A stretch of 64,000 bases of DNA. Source: Trebonia sp963734665. GTDB taxonomy: Bacteria > Actinomycetota > Actinomycetes > Streptosporangiales > Streptosporangiaceae. A program made the position numbers and the translations under genes. The notes under the pieces are model-generated. The model was not told the DNA's origin. It did no database searches and worked only from the letters and a program-made list of their open reading frames with translations. The DNA lies in NCBI GenBank assembly GCA_963734665.1, contig CAVTIR010000009.1, positions 1-64,000 of the forward strand, in the 5' to 3' direction. The number at the start of each line of letters is the position of its first letter. Position 1 is the first letter of the stretch. Shown piece by piece: positions 24,456 to 32,786 of this stretch.

Positions 24456-24805
24456 GTCTCCCGGGGGGACGACCCCCCGTACCCCCCGATGTCCGCGCTG
24501 GCGCGCGGACGGCTTGGCGTGCGCTGGCAAAACCGGCGATGGTATCGGCCTGCCAGGACAGGCCATCTTCGGGGGGACGACCCCCCGTACCTCCCGTTGT
24601 CCGCGCTGGCGCGCGGACGGCTTGGCGGGCGCTGGCAAAACCGGCGATGGTATCGGCCTGCCAGGACAGGCCATCTTCGGGGGGACGACCCCCCGTACCT
24701 CCCGTTGTCCGCGCTGGCGCGCGGACGGCTTGGCGGGCGCTGGCAAAACCGGCGATGGTATCGGCCTGCCAGGACAGGCCATCTTCGGGGGGACGACCCT
24801 CTGCG
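24456..24805. repeat. 108-bp tandem repeat, about three units, built from family-A sequence
   Basis: The block GTCCGCGCTGGCGCGCGGAC recurs starting at 24491, 24599 and 24707, exactly 108 bp apart. Each unit contains the GGGGGACGACCCCCCGTAC core, a small palindrome GTCCGCGC-TGGC-GCGCGGAC, and a degenerate family-A spacer (GGCAAAACCGGCGATGGT). A fourth core ends the array at about 24798. Because 108 is divisible by three, all six frames stay open, but no convincing protein is encoded. With the next 130 bp this fills the gap before the CPBP gene. Confidence 0.9.
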
Positions 24806-24936
24806 CCGCTCGAACGAAGGCTGCGGGTTGTTCGTTATTCCGGCTAAGCGATGGCAGAAACATCAGCGTGCCGGGAGCGGAGCGTACGGGGTGGTTTCCT
24901 GGCTGCGGCGGTGTGTGCGGGTAGTTGGGAGCTTTG

Positions 24937-25803
24937 GTGAAGTCGGATAGTTCGCAGCTGGCCGTTGCTGGAGAAGATCAAGATCGAGACCGGTTCTTCC
25001 GAACGGGCGGTTGGCTTCGTCTTACCCGGCCCGAGGATGCTCCGGAGCTGTCGCGCCGGGAGCGGGTTCTCCTCCGCTGGGAGATCATCTCCGTCTTCGC
25101 GGTGTCGCTCGGCGCGAGCGGCCTCTACGCGTTCGTCTCGCTCATCGGCTCGCTGACCGCGCGCCACTCGCTCGCGTCGCAGTCGGTGACCCTGAACGGC
25201 TCGCAGGCACCAGGCCGCCCGCTGCTCGACCTGTGCCTGCAACTGGTCTCGCTCGCCTCGGGTGCCGCCCCGGTGCTGCTCGCGTTCTACCTGCTCGCCC
25301 GCTCCGGCGACGGCGCGAAGTCGATCGGCGTGGACCTCACCCAGCCCCGGCGCGACTTCCTGCGCGGCGCTTCGCTCGCGGCCCTCATCGGCGGCTGCGG
25401 CCTCGGCCTGTACTTCATCGCGTACAAGTCCGGCATCGCGCTGAACGTCGTCGCGGAGAACGAGCCGGACGTCTGGTGGCGGTACCCCATCCTGCTGCTG
25501 TCCGCGTTCCAGAACGGCCTGCTCGAAGAGGTCCTGGTCACCGGCTACCTGCTGACCCGGCTGCGCAAGCTTGGCGTGAACCCGTGGGCGGCTGTGGCGA
25601 TCAGCGCGACGCTGCGCGGCTCCTATCACCTGTACCAGGGCTTCGGCGGCTTCATCGGCAACGCGATCATGGGCATCATCTTCGGCACACTGTTCCTGCG
25701 CTGGCGCCGCGCGACCCCGATGATCATCGCGCACACGCTGATCGACGCGGTCGCCTTCATCGGCTACGCCCTCCTGGTGGGCCACGTCAGCTGGTTGATG
25801 TAG
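24937..25803 (+). CDS. CPBP-family intramembrane protease-like protein
   Basis: 288 residues from GTG 24937, preceded by GGGAG. At least six hydrophobic helices are visible. The CPBP (Abi) signatures are present with changes: motif 1 LLEEVLVTGYLLTRL keeps the Glu-Glu pair but has Thr where the usual Arg of EExxxR stands, motif 2 is HLYQGFGGFIGNAIMGIIFG, motif 3 HTLIDAV. Family members include type II CAAX prenyl proteases and bacterial immunity or membrane-protein maturation factors; this close variant is seen in actinomycetes. It is a single gene, ending about 130 bp before an IclR regulator on the same strand. Confidence 0.85.
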   Translation: MKSDSSQLAVAGEDQDRDRFFRTGGWLRLTRPEDAPELSRRERVLLRWEIISVFAVSLGASGLYAFVSLIGSLTARHSLASQSVTLNGSQAPGRPLLDLCLQLVSLASGAAPVLLAFYLLARSGDGAKSIGVDLTQPRRDFLRGASLAALIGGCGLGLYFIAYKSGIALNVVAENEPDVWWRYPILLLSAFQNGLLEEVLVTGYLLTRLRKLGVNPWAAVAISATLRGSYHLYQGFGGFIGNAIMGIIFGTLFLRWRRATPMIIAHTLIDAVAFIGYALLVGHVSWLM

Positions 25804-25930
25804 CTCGCGGGGGCCCGCGTCTTCTGCTTTCTCAGAACCCTCAGTGGTTTCAGAAGTTGCTTGACGTTCTCCTTGTGATGCCGTTATCGTGTCGCGACGA
25901 TCACATTCTGGATCGCTGAGAAAGAGTCCA

Positions 25931-26782
25931 GTGGCCACTCATTCAGCTCTTCCCGCGCCTCGGGGGACGGGGGAGCACGTATTGGCAGCACCCGCTTCTG
26001 GCGCCGAGGGTGCTCGGCGGGTGCTCGCTGTCCTACAGGCATTCTCGCCGCAGCAGCACACGCTGACCGCCAGGGAGCTAGCCGAACTCACGGCTATCCC
26101 GTTGCCCAGTATGTACCGATATATCGCGCTATTGCGCGATACAGGCCTGCTGATCGGCGACGACCACGGCGCCTACCACCTGTCGCCGAGGTTCATCTCG
26201 CTGGCCCGCGCCGCGGAGGCCGCCGAGACGCTGATCGACGTCGCCGACCCGGTCATGCGCGACCTGGTCCGCGAGTGCGGCGAGACGGTGATCTTTGTCA
26301 GGCTGATCGCCCGTGTGCCGGTCTGCGTTCACCGGGTGGAGTCGGAGCACCACCTGCGCGCCACGTTCGAGCCGGGCCAGTCGCTGCCGCTCCTGCAGGG
26401 CGCGAGCGGGCGGGTGCTGCTCGCGGGGCTGACCGAGCGGCAGCGGCGCGACCTGCTCGCGCCACTGGCGCAGACCGACCCGACTGCGGCCGTCCGGCTC
26501 GAGCAGGAGATCGCCAAGGTCGCCGCCCGTGGCTGGGCGACAAGCGAGGAGGAGATCGACCGCGGCGTCTGGGCCGCGGCGGCGGCGGTGACGGACGGGC
26601 GCTCGACGGTCGCGGCACTGACCGTGCCGTCTCCGCTGGTCCGCGCCCCGTCCGCACAGCAGGAACGGCTGCTCGGCCAGGTCCGGACCGCTGCGGCCAG
26701 GCTCAGCCGCCTCATCGAGAACGCGAGGTTATCGGCGCGAAAAACCGATCGGGCACGCGCCCGGACCAAAGCCGTGTGGTGA
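25931..26782 (+). CDS. IclR-family transcriptional regulator
   Basis: 283 residues from GTG 25931. An N-terminal winged helix (ARRVLAVLQAFSPQQHTLTARELAELTAIPLPSMYRYI pattern, about 28-85) is followed by an IclR effector domain (about 100-265; CGETVIFVRLIARVPVCVHRVES, LPLLQGASGRVLLAGL, RGWATSEEEIDRGVWAAAAAV). IclR proteins are small-molecule-responsive dimeric regulators, often next to the genes they control. The amidase gene 105 bp downstream on the same strand is the probable partner. The exact start is uncertain because the ribosome-binding site is weak (AAAGAG). Confidence 0.9.
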   Translation: MATHSALPAPRGTGEHVLAAPASGAEGARRVLAVLQAFSPQQHTLTARELAELTAIPLPSMYRYIALLRDTGLLIGDDHGAYHLSPRFISLARAAEAAETLIDVADPVMRDLVRECGETVIFVRLIARVPVCVHRVESEHHLRATFEPGQSLPLLQGASGRVLLAGLTERQRRDLLAPLAQTDPTAAVRLEQEIAKVAARGWATSEEEIDRGVWAAAAAVTDGRSTVAALTVPSPLVRAPSAQQERLLGQVRTAAARLSRLIENARLSARKTDRARARTKAVW

Positions 26783-26887
26783 CTCAGGTAACTTGTCGGG
26801 AACGCACAACAGTCTTGGCGATTTTCTCAAGCATTTCCAGAGTCTTAGCCGGTTACTTGACCTCTATTCAACCGTTATCCTGCCCGC

Positions 26888-28441
26888 ATGCCAGATTTCC
26901 AGAGTTCGCCTGAACTAACCACCGAGATTCCTGGCACGAGTATCGATATCTCTTCGCTCTCAGTGGCCGGACTGCGGCAGGCGATGACCGATGGCGAGCT
27001 CACCGCGACTGCGCTTACCCGGCGTTACCTGGATCGCATCGCGGAGATGAACCCCGCACTCGGCGCCGTGATCGCGGCGAGCCCTGACGCCCTCGACCAG
27101 GCGGCCGCGAGCGATGCCGCCATCCAGGCCGGCCAGCCGCGCGGCGCGCTTGAGGGAATCCCGGTCCTGGTCAAGGACAACGTCCAGGTGGCGGGCGCGC
27201 CCGCCACCGCGGGCTCGCCGGCGCTGCTCGCGGCCCGGCCGCCGGACGCTTTCCTCGTCTCCCGGCTGCGCGCGGCCGGCGCGATCATCCTGGCCAAGGC
27301 GAACCTGTCGGAATGGGCGAACTTCCGGTCAACCCGGTCGACGAGCGGCTGGTCCACGCTGGGCGGCCAGACCGCGAACCCGTACGCGCTCGACCGTAAC
27401 CCGTCGGGCTCAAGCTCGGGCTCGGCCGCGGGGCTCTCGGCGGGCTTCGCACCGCTGGCCATCGGCACGGAAACGGACGGGTCGATCGTCTCCCCGTCAA
27501 GCGCCTGCGGCGTGGTCGGCCTCAAGCCGACCCTCGGCCTCGTCAGCCGGGCCGGCATCGTGCCGCTGTCGCTGGAACAGGACACCGCGGGCCCAATGGC
27601 CACCTCGGTCGCGGACGCGGCGGCGCTGCTTTCTGTGCTCGCCGCCGCCGACCCCGACGACTGTGCGCCCGATCATCCCGGCGTTATCGACTACTCGGCA
27701 TTCCTCGACCCGGCGGCCCTGGAAGGGGCGCGGATCGGCGTCTGGCGCGCGGTCTCGGCCAACGCGGACGCCGCGAGCGAGGCGCTGCTCGACGCGGCGG
27801 TCGACTGCCTCTCCTCGCTCGGTGCCACGCTGATCGATCCCGTGGACCTGCCGGACATCGACCTGGTCACCGAGCCCGAGTTCGACGCGCTGAACTACGA
27901 GTTCAAGCACGGGATCAACGCCTACCTCAAGTACCTGGCCGCGTTCGCCGATTCCGAGTTGCCGGGGACGCTGGCCGACCTGATCGAATTCAATCGGCGG
28001 AACGCCCCCTTCGTACTCGCCCGGTTCGGCCAGGAGATCTTCCAGGCGGCACAGGCGACAAGCGGTAACCTAGCCGACCCTGTCTACCTGGAGTTGCGCG
28101 GCGCGGCGCGCTCCCTGGCCAGGACGGCGGTGGAAACGCCGACGGTGAAGCACAACCTGGACGCGATCTTCTCGCTGACCGCGAACCCGGCGTGGCTGAC
28201 CGACTACGTCCTCGGCGACCACAGCGTCTTCGGTTCCTCGCGGCCCGGGGCGGTCTCTGGCTGGCCTGCGATCACCGTCCCGTTCGGCTTCGTCAGCGGT
28301 CTCCCGGTCGGCGTCTCGTTCCTCGGCCCCCGCTGGAGCGAGCCCCGCCTCCTCGCCCTGGCCTACGCCTTCGAGCAGGCGACGCTCTCCCGGCTCGCTC
28401 CCGCCCTCCACTCGTCGATCAGCACCACGTCTCTTGGTTAG
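26888..28441 (+). CDS. amidase-signature family hydrolase
   Basis: 517 residues. The amidase-signature Ser-cisSer-Lys triad can be placed: Lys in PVLVKDNVQVAG (about 97), cis-Ser in NPSGSSSGSAAGLSAG (about 175), nucleophile Ser in GTETDGSIVSPSS (about 199). The C-terminal part (AVSGWPAITVPFGFVSGLPVGVSFLGPRWSE) is typical of the indole-acetamide/aryl-acylamidase type. The enzyme hydrolyses a carboxamide to acid and ammonia; the substrate is not determinable. It follows the IclR regulator, which may control it, and precedes a long repeat-rich intergenic region. Confidence 0.92.
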   Translation: MPDFQSSPELTTEIPGTSIDISSLSVAGLRQAMTDGELTATALTRRYLDRIAEMNPALGAVIAASPDALDQAAASDAAIQAGQPRGALEGIPVLVKDNVQVAGAPATAGSPALLAARPPDAFLVSRLRAAGAIILAKANLSEWANFRSTRSTSGWSTLGGQTANPYALDRNPSGSSSGSAAGLSAGFAPLAIGTETDGSIVSPSSACGVVGLKPTLGLVSRAGIVPLSLEQDTAGPMATSVADAAALLSVLAAADPDDCAPDHPGVIDYSAFLDPAALEGARIGVWRAVSANADAASEALLDAAVDCLSSLGATLIDPVDLPDIDLVTEPEFDALNYEFKHGINAYLKYLAAFADSELPGTLADLIEFNRRNAPFVLARFGQEIFQAAQATSGNLADPVYLELRGAARSLARTAVETPTVKHNLDAIFSLTANPAWLTDYVLGDHSVFGSSRPGAVSGWPAITVPFGFVSGLPVGVSFLGPRWSEPRLLALAYAFEQATLSRLAPALHSSISTTSLG

Positions 28442-28680
28442 TTAGCAAATACGTCTGCATAGGCAAACGCATTTGCCTGCCGGGCAAGTGCATCCGCCGC
28501 TATTGCCGTGGGCCGCTATTGCCCTGGGCCGCTATTGCCGTGGGCGCTATTGCCGTGGGCGCTATTGCCGTGGGCGCTATTGCCGTGGGCGCTGTTGTCG
28601 TGGGCTGCTAATGTCGTGGGCTGCTAATGTCGTGGGCGCAAATGCCGTGGGCCGCGGACGCCGCCTCGCGGCCCATCGTC
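28442..28680. repeat. 15-bp tandem repeat array (GCTATTGCCGTGGGC)
   Basis: Between about 28498 and 28655 the unit GCTATTGCCGTGGGC or close variants (GCTGTTGTCGTGGGC, GCTAATGTCGTGGGC) is repeated about ten times, most regularly at 28547-28606. It starts 57 bp after the amidase stop codon. Just before it, GCAAAT/ATTTGC (28445 and 28470) forms a short inverted repeat. No protein is supported. Confidence 0.85.
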
Positions 28681-28870
28681 AGGAAATTTCATGAAATCGA
28701 CCCGTTCCTTACTGGACTCGAAAAAGATAGTGGATACCTAGATACGCTAGGGCGTATTCAGGTATCCACTATCTTCGAGTCGGCCCTCCCGGCGCGGCGC
28801 GACAGCCGCGGTATTCGGCATGCCGGGCGCCGCAAAGTGCAACAATCCGGAAATTTCATGAAATCGGCCT
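28678..28870. repeat. family-B palindrome flanked by GGAAATTTCATGAAATCG direct repeats
   Basis: Arms 28726-28747 and 28752-28773 (start GATAGTGGATACC, end GGTATCCACTATC) pair over 22 bp with two mismatches around a 4-nt loop. The 18-bp sequence GGAAATTTCATGAAATCG occurs at 28682-28699 and again at 28850-28867, about 27-43 bp or more outside the palindrome. The region downstream (ATCTTCGAGTC) matches the other two family-B copies at 47336 and 63074. Confidence 0.85.
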
Positions 28871-28982
28871 ATGCCCGGCAACGTCGCATACGCGCCCGTG
28901 TGCGTTGCTCCGGCCAGCCGACCCTGCTGGACCCGCCGACCCCGCTGGACCCGCCGGAGCCCGCTGGACCCGCCGGAGCCCA

Positions 28983-29029
28983 CCAATTGCGCTTTTGGGC
29001 GGCAAGAACCAGCCCAAAAGCGCAATTGG
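28983..29029. repeat. perfect 18-bp hairpin downstream of trpB-like gene
   Basis: CCAATTGCGCTTTTGGGC (28983-29000) and its exact complement (29012-29029) enclose an 11-nt loop GGCAAGAACCA. It lies 47 bp beyond the stop codon of the minus-strand synthase gene and could terminate it, though no U-tract follows. The loop resembles the family-A spacer (GGCAAAAACC). The preceding 65 bp hold a tandem run of CCCGCTGGACCCGCCGGA-like units. Confidence 0.8.
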
Positions 29030-29075
29030 CTCGCTGTCCGGCCACGGCATACGGGCCGGGGCGCGAAAGTGCTCG

Positions 29076-30449
29076 CTACGCGCCCGGAATCGCCGGCAGG
29101 CTGGCCAGCGCGGCGTCAATCCGGTCCTGCGGCAGCTCGAAGTCGGTCATCTCACCCGAGAGGTACCGCTCGTACGCCACCATGTCGAAGTGCCCGTGCC
29201 CGCACAGCGCCGTCAGGATGACCTTCGATTCCCCGGTTTCCGCGCACCGCTTGGCCTCCTCGACCACGGCCGCGATCGCATGCGAGGGCTCAGGCGCGGG
29301 GATGATCCCCTCGGCCCGTGCGAACGTGAGCGCGGCGGCGAAGCACTCCCGCTGAGGCTTGGCGACCGCCTCGAACAGCCCGAGCTCGTACATGTGCGAG
29401 AGCAGCGGAGACATCCCGTGGTACCGCAGCCCGCCCGCGTGCACCGGGTCGGGGATAAACCCGTGCCCGAGCGTGTGCATCTTCAGCAGGGGAGTGAACC
29501 CCGCCGTGTCGCCAAAGTCATACGCGTAGATCCCGCGCGTGAACGACGGGCACGCGGCAGGCTCGACGGCACGGATCACCGGGTTCATCCGCCCCGCCAG
29601 CTTCTCGCGCAGGAACGGGAAGAACAACCCGGCGAAGTTCGACCCGCCCCCGGTGCAGCCCACGATCAGGTCAGGCCCCGCGTCCTCGCCGGCCAGCGCG
29701 AACTGCGCCACCGCCTCCTGCCCGATGACCGTCTGGTGCATGAGCACGTGGTTGAGTACCGAGCCGAGCGCATAGCGCGTCTGCGCGGACCCGGCCGCCG
29801 CTTCGACGGCCTCGCTGATCGCGATCCCGAGCGACCCGGGCGAGTCAGGGTCGTCGGCGAGCACCTTCAGTCCCGCCTGGGTGGCCCGCGACGGCGACGG
29901 GTGCACGGTCGCGCCCCAGGTCTGCATCATCGTGCGCCGGTGCGGCTTCTGGTCGTAGGAGGCGCGGACCATCCAGATCTCGCAGTCGAGCCCGAACTGC
30001 CCGGACGCGAACGCCAGCGCGCTGCCCCACTGCCCGGCCCCGGTCTCGGTCGTGAGCCGCTTGGTGCCCTCGACCGAGTTGTAGTACGCCTGCGGCACCG
30101 CGGTGTTCGGCTTGTGTGACCCGGCGGGAGAGACGCCCTCGTACTTGTAGTAGATCCTGGCGGGCGTGTTCAGCAGCTTCTCAAGCCGCCTGGCGCGGAA
30201 CAAGGGCGTCGGCCGCCAGAGCTTGTAGATGTCGATGACCTCGCCGGGGATATCAACGTACGGCTCGCCCGTGACCTCCTGGCGGATGAGCTCCATCGGG
30301 AACAGCGGGGCGAGGTCGTCCGGCCCGACTGGCTGCCCCGTGCCCGGGTGCAGCGGCGGTGGCGGCGGCGCGGGCAGGTCCGGGATGACGTTGTACCACT
30401 GCGCCGGGATCTGCGACTCATCGAGGATGAACTTGGTCCGCTCGCTCAT
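29076..30449 (-). CDS. trpB: TrpB2-type tryptophan synthase beta-like PLP enzyme
   Basis: 457 residues from ATG 30449, with GGAGG 6 bp upstream. It is a fold-type II PLP enzyme: the Schiff-base Lys is in AGSHKPNTAV (about 120), the phosphate-binding loop is GCTGGGSNFAG (about 260). The N-terminal FPMELIRQE and WRPTPLFRARRLEKLL and the length are those of the TrpB2 group, which lacks the TrpA-contact features of TrpB1 and is thought to salvage indole with serine. No trpA or other trp gene is near, which fits an indole-salvage or related synthase role. It has a divergent neighbour (DUF4139) with a 420-bp gap. Confidence 0.9.
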   Translation of the reverse strand: MSERTKFILDESQIPAQWYNVIPDLPAPPPPPLHPGTGQPVGPDDLAPLFPMELIRQEVTGEPYVDIPGEVIDIYKLWRPTPLFRARRLEKLLNTPARIYYKYEGVSPAGSHKPNTAVPQAYYNSVEGTKRLTTETGAGQWGSALAFASGQFGLDCEIWMVRASYDQKPHRRTMMQTWGATVHPSPSRATQAGLKVLADDPDSPGSLGIAISEAVEAAAGSAQTRYALGSVLNHVLMHQTVIGQEAVAQFALAGEDAGPDLIVGCTGGGSNFAGLFFPFLREKLAGRMNPVIRAVEPAACPSFTRGIYAYDFGDTAGFTPLLKMHTLGHGFIPDPVHAGGLRYHGMSPLLSHMYELGLFEAVAKPQRECFAAALTFARAEGIIPAPEPSHAIAAVVEEAKRCAETGESKVILTALCGHGHFDMVAYERYLSGEMTDFELPQDRIDAALASLPAIPGA

Positions 30450-30868
30450 GAAGGTCCTCCGGGGGAGCGATGTGAAAATTCGCGTGCCGCTAAACAGCAG
30501 GCACATGATCGGCACCCTACGCCGCCCACCGGATCGCCACCAGAATCCCTCCAGTCGCCCGGGCACCGCCCGCCCGCAGTATCCACGGCTTAGGTCCAGA
30601 AATGTCGGGCGCTGACATGCTACGACATTCCGGAAATTTCATGTTTTGAGCTAGTTGGAGGGAAGTTCGGGAGGAAGAGACATAATGTGGACTTATCCGT
30701 GAAACTACCTCTCGTTCGGAATCACTCGCAACAGGATTGGGGCGGACCCGCGAGTTTGCGCGGCGGCCTGTCGGCGGTCAAGGGCGCCCTGGACGCGCGC
30801 GGCGATATCACCCTGGCCGCTTAAATCGCGACCGCATCGGCACTGTCGGATTGTGGAAGGCTGGGACC
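30450..30868. other. divergent promoter region between trpB-like and DUF4139 genes
   Basis: No gene is supported. A GGAAATTTCATG sequence at 30633-30644 resembles the direct repeats at 28682 and 28850. Downstream of it a purine-rich stretch ends in a possible ribosome-binding site (GGGAGGAAG, 30669-30677). The actual DUF4139 ribosome-binding site, GGAAGG, is at 30855-30860. Confidence 0.4.
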
Positions 30869-32515
30869 ATGGCGGAGACCATTGGCACGGAGGCTGACGA
30901 GCAGGCGAGCGCCGACACGCCGATCACGGGTGTCACGGTTTTCACGGACGGTGCGCGGGTGACACGCGCCGGCCTCGCAGCGGTTCAGCCGGGCGTGCGG
31001 CCTGTGGTGGTCGCCAGCCTCCCGGAAAGCGCCGACCCGTCGTCTGTCCGGGTCGCCGCAAGAGGACACGAGCTGACCCTGCTCAACGTCGAAGTGCAGC
31101 GCCGCGTTGGCACCGAGCCGGGGCGGGCGTCGCTTGCCCAGTTGCGGGCGGACGTCGAGCGCTGCCGCGACGCGGTCAAGGAACTCGACGACGCCGACGA
31201 GGCGGAGCGGGCCGGGCTCGGCTTCCTCGGCCACCTGTCAGAAGCGGCGGCGACCTCGCTTGCCAGGGCGCTGAGCTCGGGGCGGGCCGGCTACGACGAG
31301 TTGGCCGGGATGGCGGGCCACTTGTCGGCGTCGACCGCGACCGCGCTCGGCAGGCGGCGCGAGATCGCCGCCCGCAAGCGGGACGCGCAGCAGGAACTCA
31401 ACGCGGCGGTGGAGCGCCTCGCCGGCGCCGAGCAGCCCGGCGAGCCTGTCGTGTTCACCGAGGTCTCGGTGCTCCTAGAGGCGGTGACGGCCACCGAGGC
31501 CGAGATCGAGCTGACCTACCACGTGGCCGGGGCATCCTGGCGCCCGCTGTACGACCTGATGCTTGCGGGGGAGCAGCTGAAGGTCTCCTACCTTGCCGAG
31601 ATCACCCAGCAGACCGGCGAAGACTGGCCGGAGGTCACGCTGGTCCTGTCCACGACGCGGCAGGGGCTGCGCCAGACGCTGCCCGAGCTCCACCCGTGGT
31701 ACATCGGCCGCCCCCAGCCGCCCCGCTGGACGGCGGCAGCGCTCAAGTCATCACCAGGCGAGGCGATGCCGTTGGCCGGCGGATCCTCGCCGGAAGAAAC
31801 CTTCGGCGGGCAGGCACCGACGCCGGCACCGGCGCGGGCCGGCGCGTTCGCGGCAGCGCGCCCCCGGGCCAAGGTGCTTGCCGCCGAGCCCGGCCACAGC
31901 GAGTCCGGTGCCGGACTCGTCTACACGGTGGCCCGCCCGCTGGCCGTGCCAGGCGACGGCGGCCCGCACAAGACCCTGGTCGCGCAGTTCGACGCGGACG
32001 CGAACCTCGACTACCTCACGGTTCCCGTGCTCGCCCCGGAGGCCTACCTGCGTGCCACCGTCACCAACGGCGGGCTCCTCCTGCTGCCCGGCCAGGCCCG
32101 AATCTTCCACGGCCCGCAGTTCGTCGGCGAGACGTACCTGGACTCGGTCGCCCCAGGCGAGGAGTTCGAGGTCCAGCTCGGCGTCGACGACCAGGTCAAG
32201 GTCGAGCGCAAGCTGCGCCGCCGCACCACGAGCAAGGCCGTCCTCGGCAGCACTAGGACGATCGACATCGCCTACGAGATCACGGTGGAGAACCACCGCG
32301 ATCGCAAGGCCACCGTCAGCGTCCACGACCACATCCCGGTCTCCACCGACGGGGACATCAAGGTGAAGCCCCGCGAGACGACCCCGGCTCCGGACAGCGC
32401 CGATGACCTGGGCGAGCTCACCTGGACCCTGGTCCTGCCGCCGGGGGAGTCGTCAGCGGTCCGCCACCGCTTCACGGTCGAGCACCCGGCTCAGGTCCCG
32501 GTCACCGGACTGTAA
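30869..32515 (+). CDS. DUF4139/DUF4140 (mucoidy-inhibitor MuiA-like) protein
   Basis: 548 residues from ATG 30869, preceded at a good distance by GGAAGG. DUF4140 covers about residues 20-115 (ITGVTVFTDGARVTRAG ... VVASLPESADPSSVRV). A coiled-coil-like charged middle follows, then DUF4139 (about 190-545; YHVAGASWRPLYDLML, EITQQTGEDWPEVTLVLSTTRQ, RYLLPGQARIF-like LLLPGQARIFHGPQFVGETY, ending in a beta-rich LTWTLVLPPGESSAVRHRFTVEHP). The family is widespread and of unknown biochemical role; one distant member was named for inhibition of mucoidy. No signal peptide, so probably cytoplasmic. It is followed by a family-A-related repeat. Confidence 0.88.
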   Translation: MAETIGTEADEQASADTPITGVTVFTDGARVTRAGLAAVQPGVRPVVVASLPESADPSSVRVAARGHELTLLNVEVQRRVGTEPGRASLAQLRADVERCRDAVKELDDADEAERAGLGFLGHLSEAAATSLARALSSGRAGYDELAGMAGHLSASTATALGRRREIAARKRDAQQELNAAVERLAGAEQPGEPVVFTEVSVLLEAVTATEAEIELTYHVAGASWRPLYDLMLAGEQLKVSYLAEITQQTGEDWPEVTLVLSTTRQGLRQTLPELHPWYIGRPQPPRWTAAALKSSPGEAMPLAGGSSPEETFGGQAPTPAPARAGAFAAARPRAKVLAAEPGHSESGAGLVYTVARPLAVPGDGGPHKTLVAQFDADANLDYLTVPVLAPEAYLRATVTNGGLLLLPGQARIFHGPQFVGETYLDSVAPGEEFEVQLGVDDQVKVERKLRRRTTSKAVLGSTRTIDIAYEITVENHRDRKATVSVHDHIPVSTDGDIKVKPRETTPAPDSADDLGELTWTLVLPPGESSAVRHRFTVEHPAQVPVTGL

Positions 32516-32624
32516 GGCAGCCTTGACCGCAGCCACAGCGCGAGGCAGCGCAGGTTCTGCGTTGCCTCCTACAGCAACCAGAGGGCTCTAACCTCAGCCG
32601 CAGCGCGAGGGCCGCCGCGGTTTG

Positions 32625-32745
32625 TGCGGCGTTCCCGTGGGGGGCTATGGGGGGCGAAGCCCTCCATGATCGGGTGCAGGGGGGTCGTCCCACCGCGGGG
32701 AGCACAGCAGGGGGTCGTCCCCCCGTGGACAACACGGTAACCTAG
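32625..32745 (-). repeat. family-A' repeat (GGAGGGCTTCGCCCCCC variant)
   Basis: Read on the minus strand, this 120-bp stretch has two CGGGGGGACGACCCCCCTGC-like cores followed by GGAGGGCTTCGCCCCCCATAGCCCCCCACGGGA. The same order and wording occur inside mutM at about 62180-62285 on the plus strand. It fills the gap between the DUF4139 gene and the STAS gene; no protein is encoded. Confidence 0.8.
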
Positions 32746-32786
32746 CTGCGCGAGTGGGCGTTGGCTGCGGCAGGAGTGGCTGATTC

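Noticed and set aside
24456..24805. Possible CRISPR array at the 108-bp repeats
   Set aside because: Units are contiguous and almost identical along their full length, without unique spacers of constant size, and no cas gene is in the window.
28498..28655. CRISPR-like or protein-coding reading of the 15-bp repeats
   Set aside because: The units have no spacers, and the open frames through them lack a start signal and protein character. They are a simple tandem repeat.
30660..30702. Leader peptide (ATG at 30685 reading MWTYP and stop, after a purine-rich site)
   Set aside because: It lies 170 bp from the DUF4139 start, has only one Trp, and no attenuator hairpins follow. Five codons can arise by chance.
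30737..30868. N-terminal extension of the DUF4139 protein from an upstream start
   Set aside because: The extra 44 residues are Arg/Gly-rich without similarity to the family, and the ATG at 30869 has a good ribosome-binding site.
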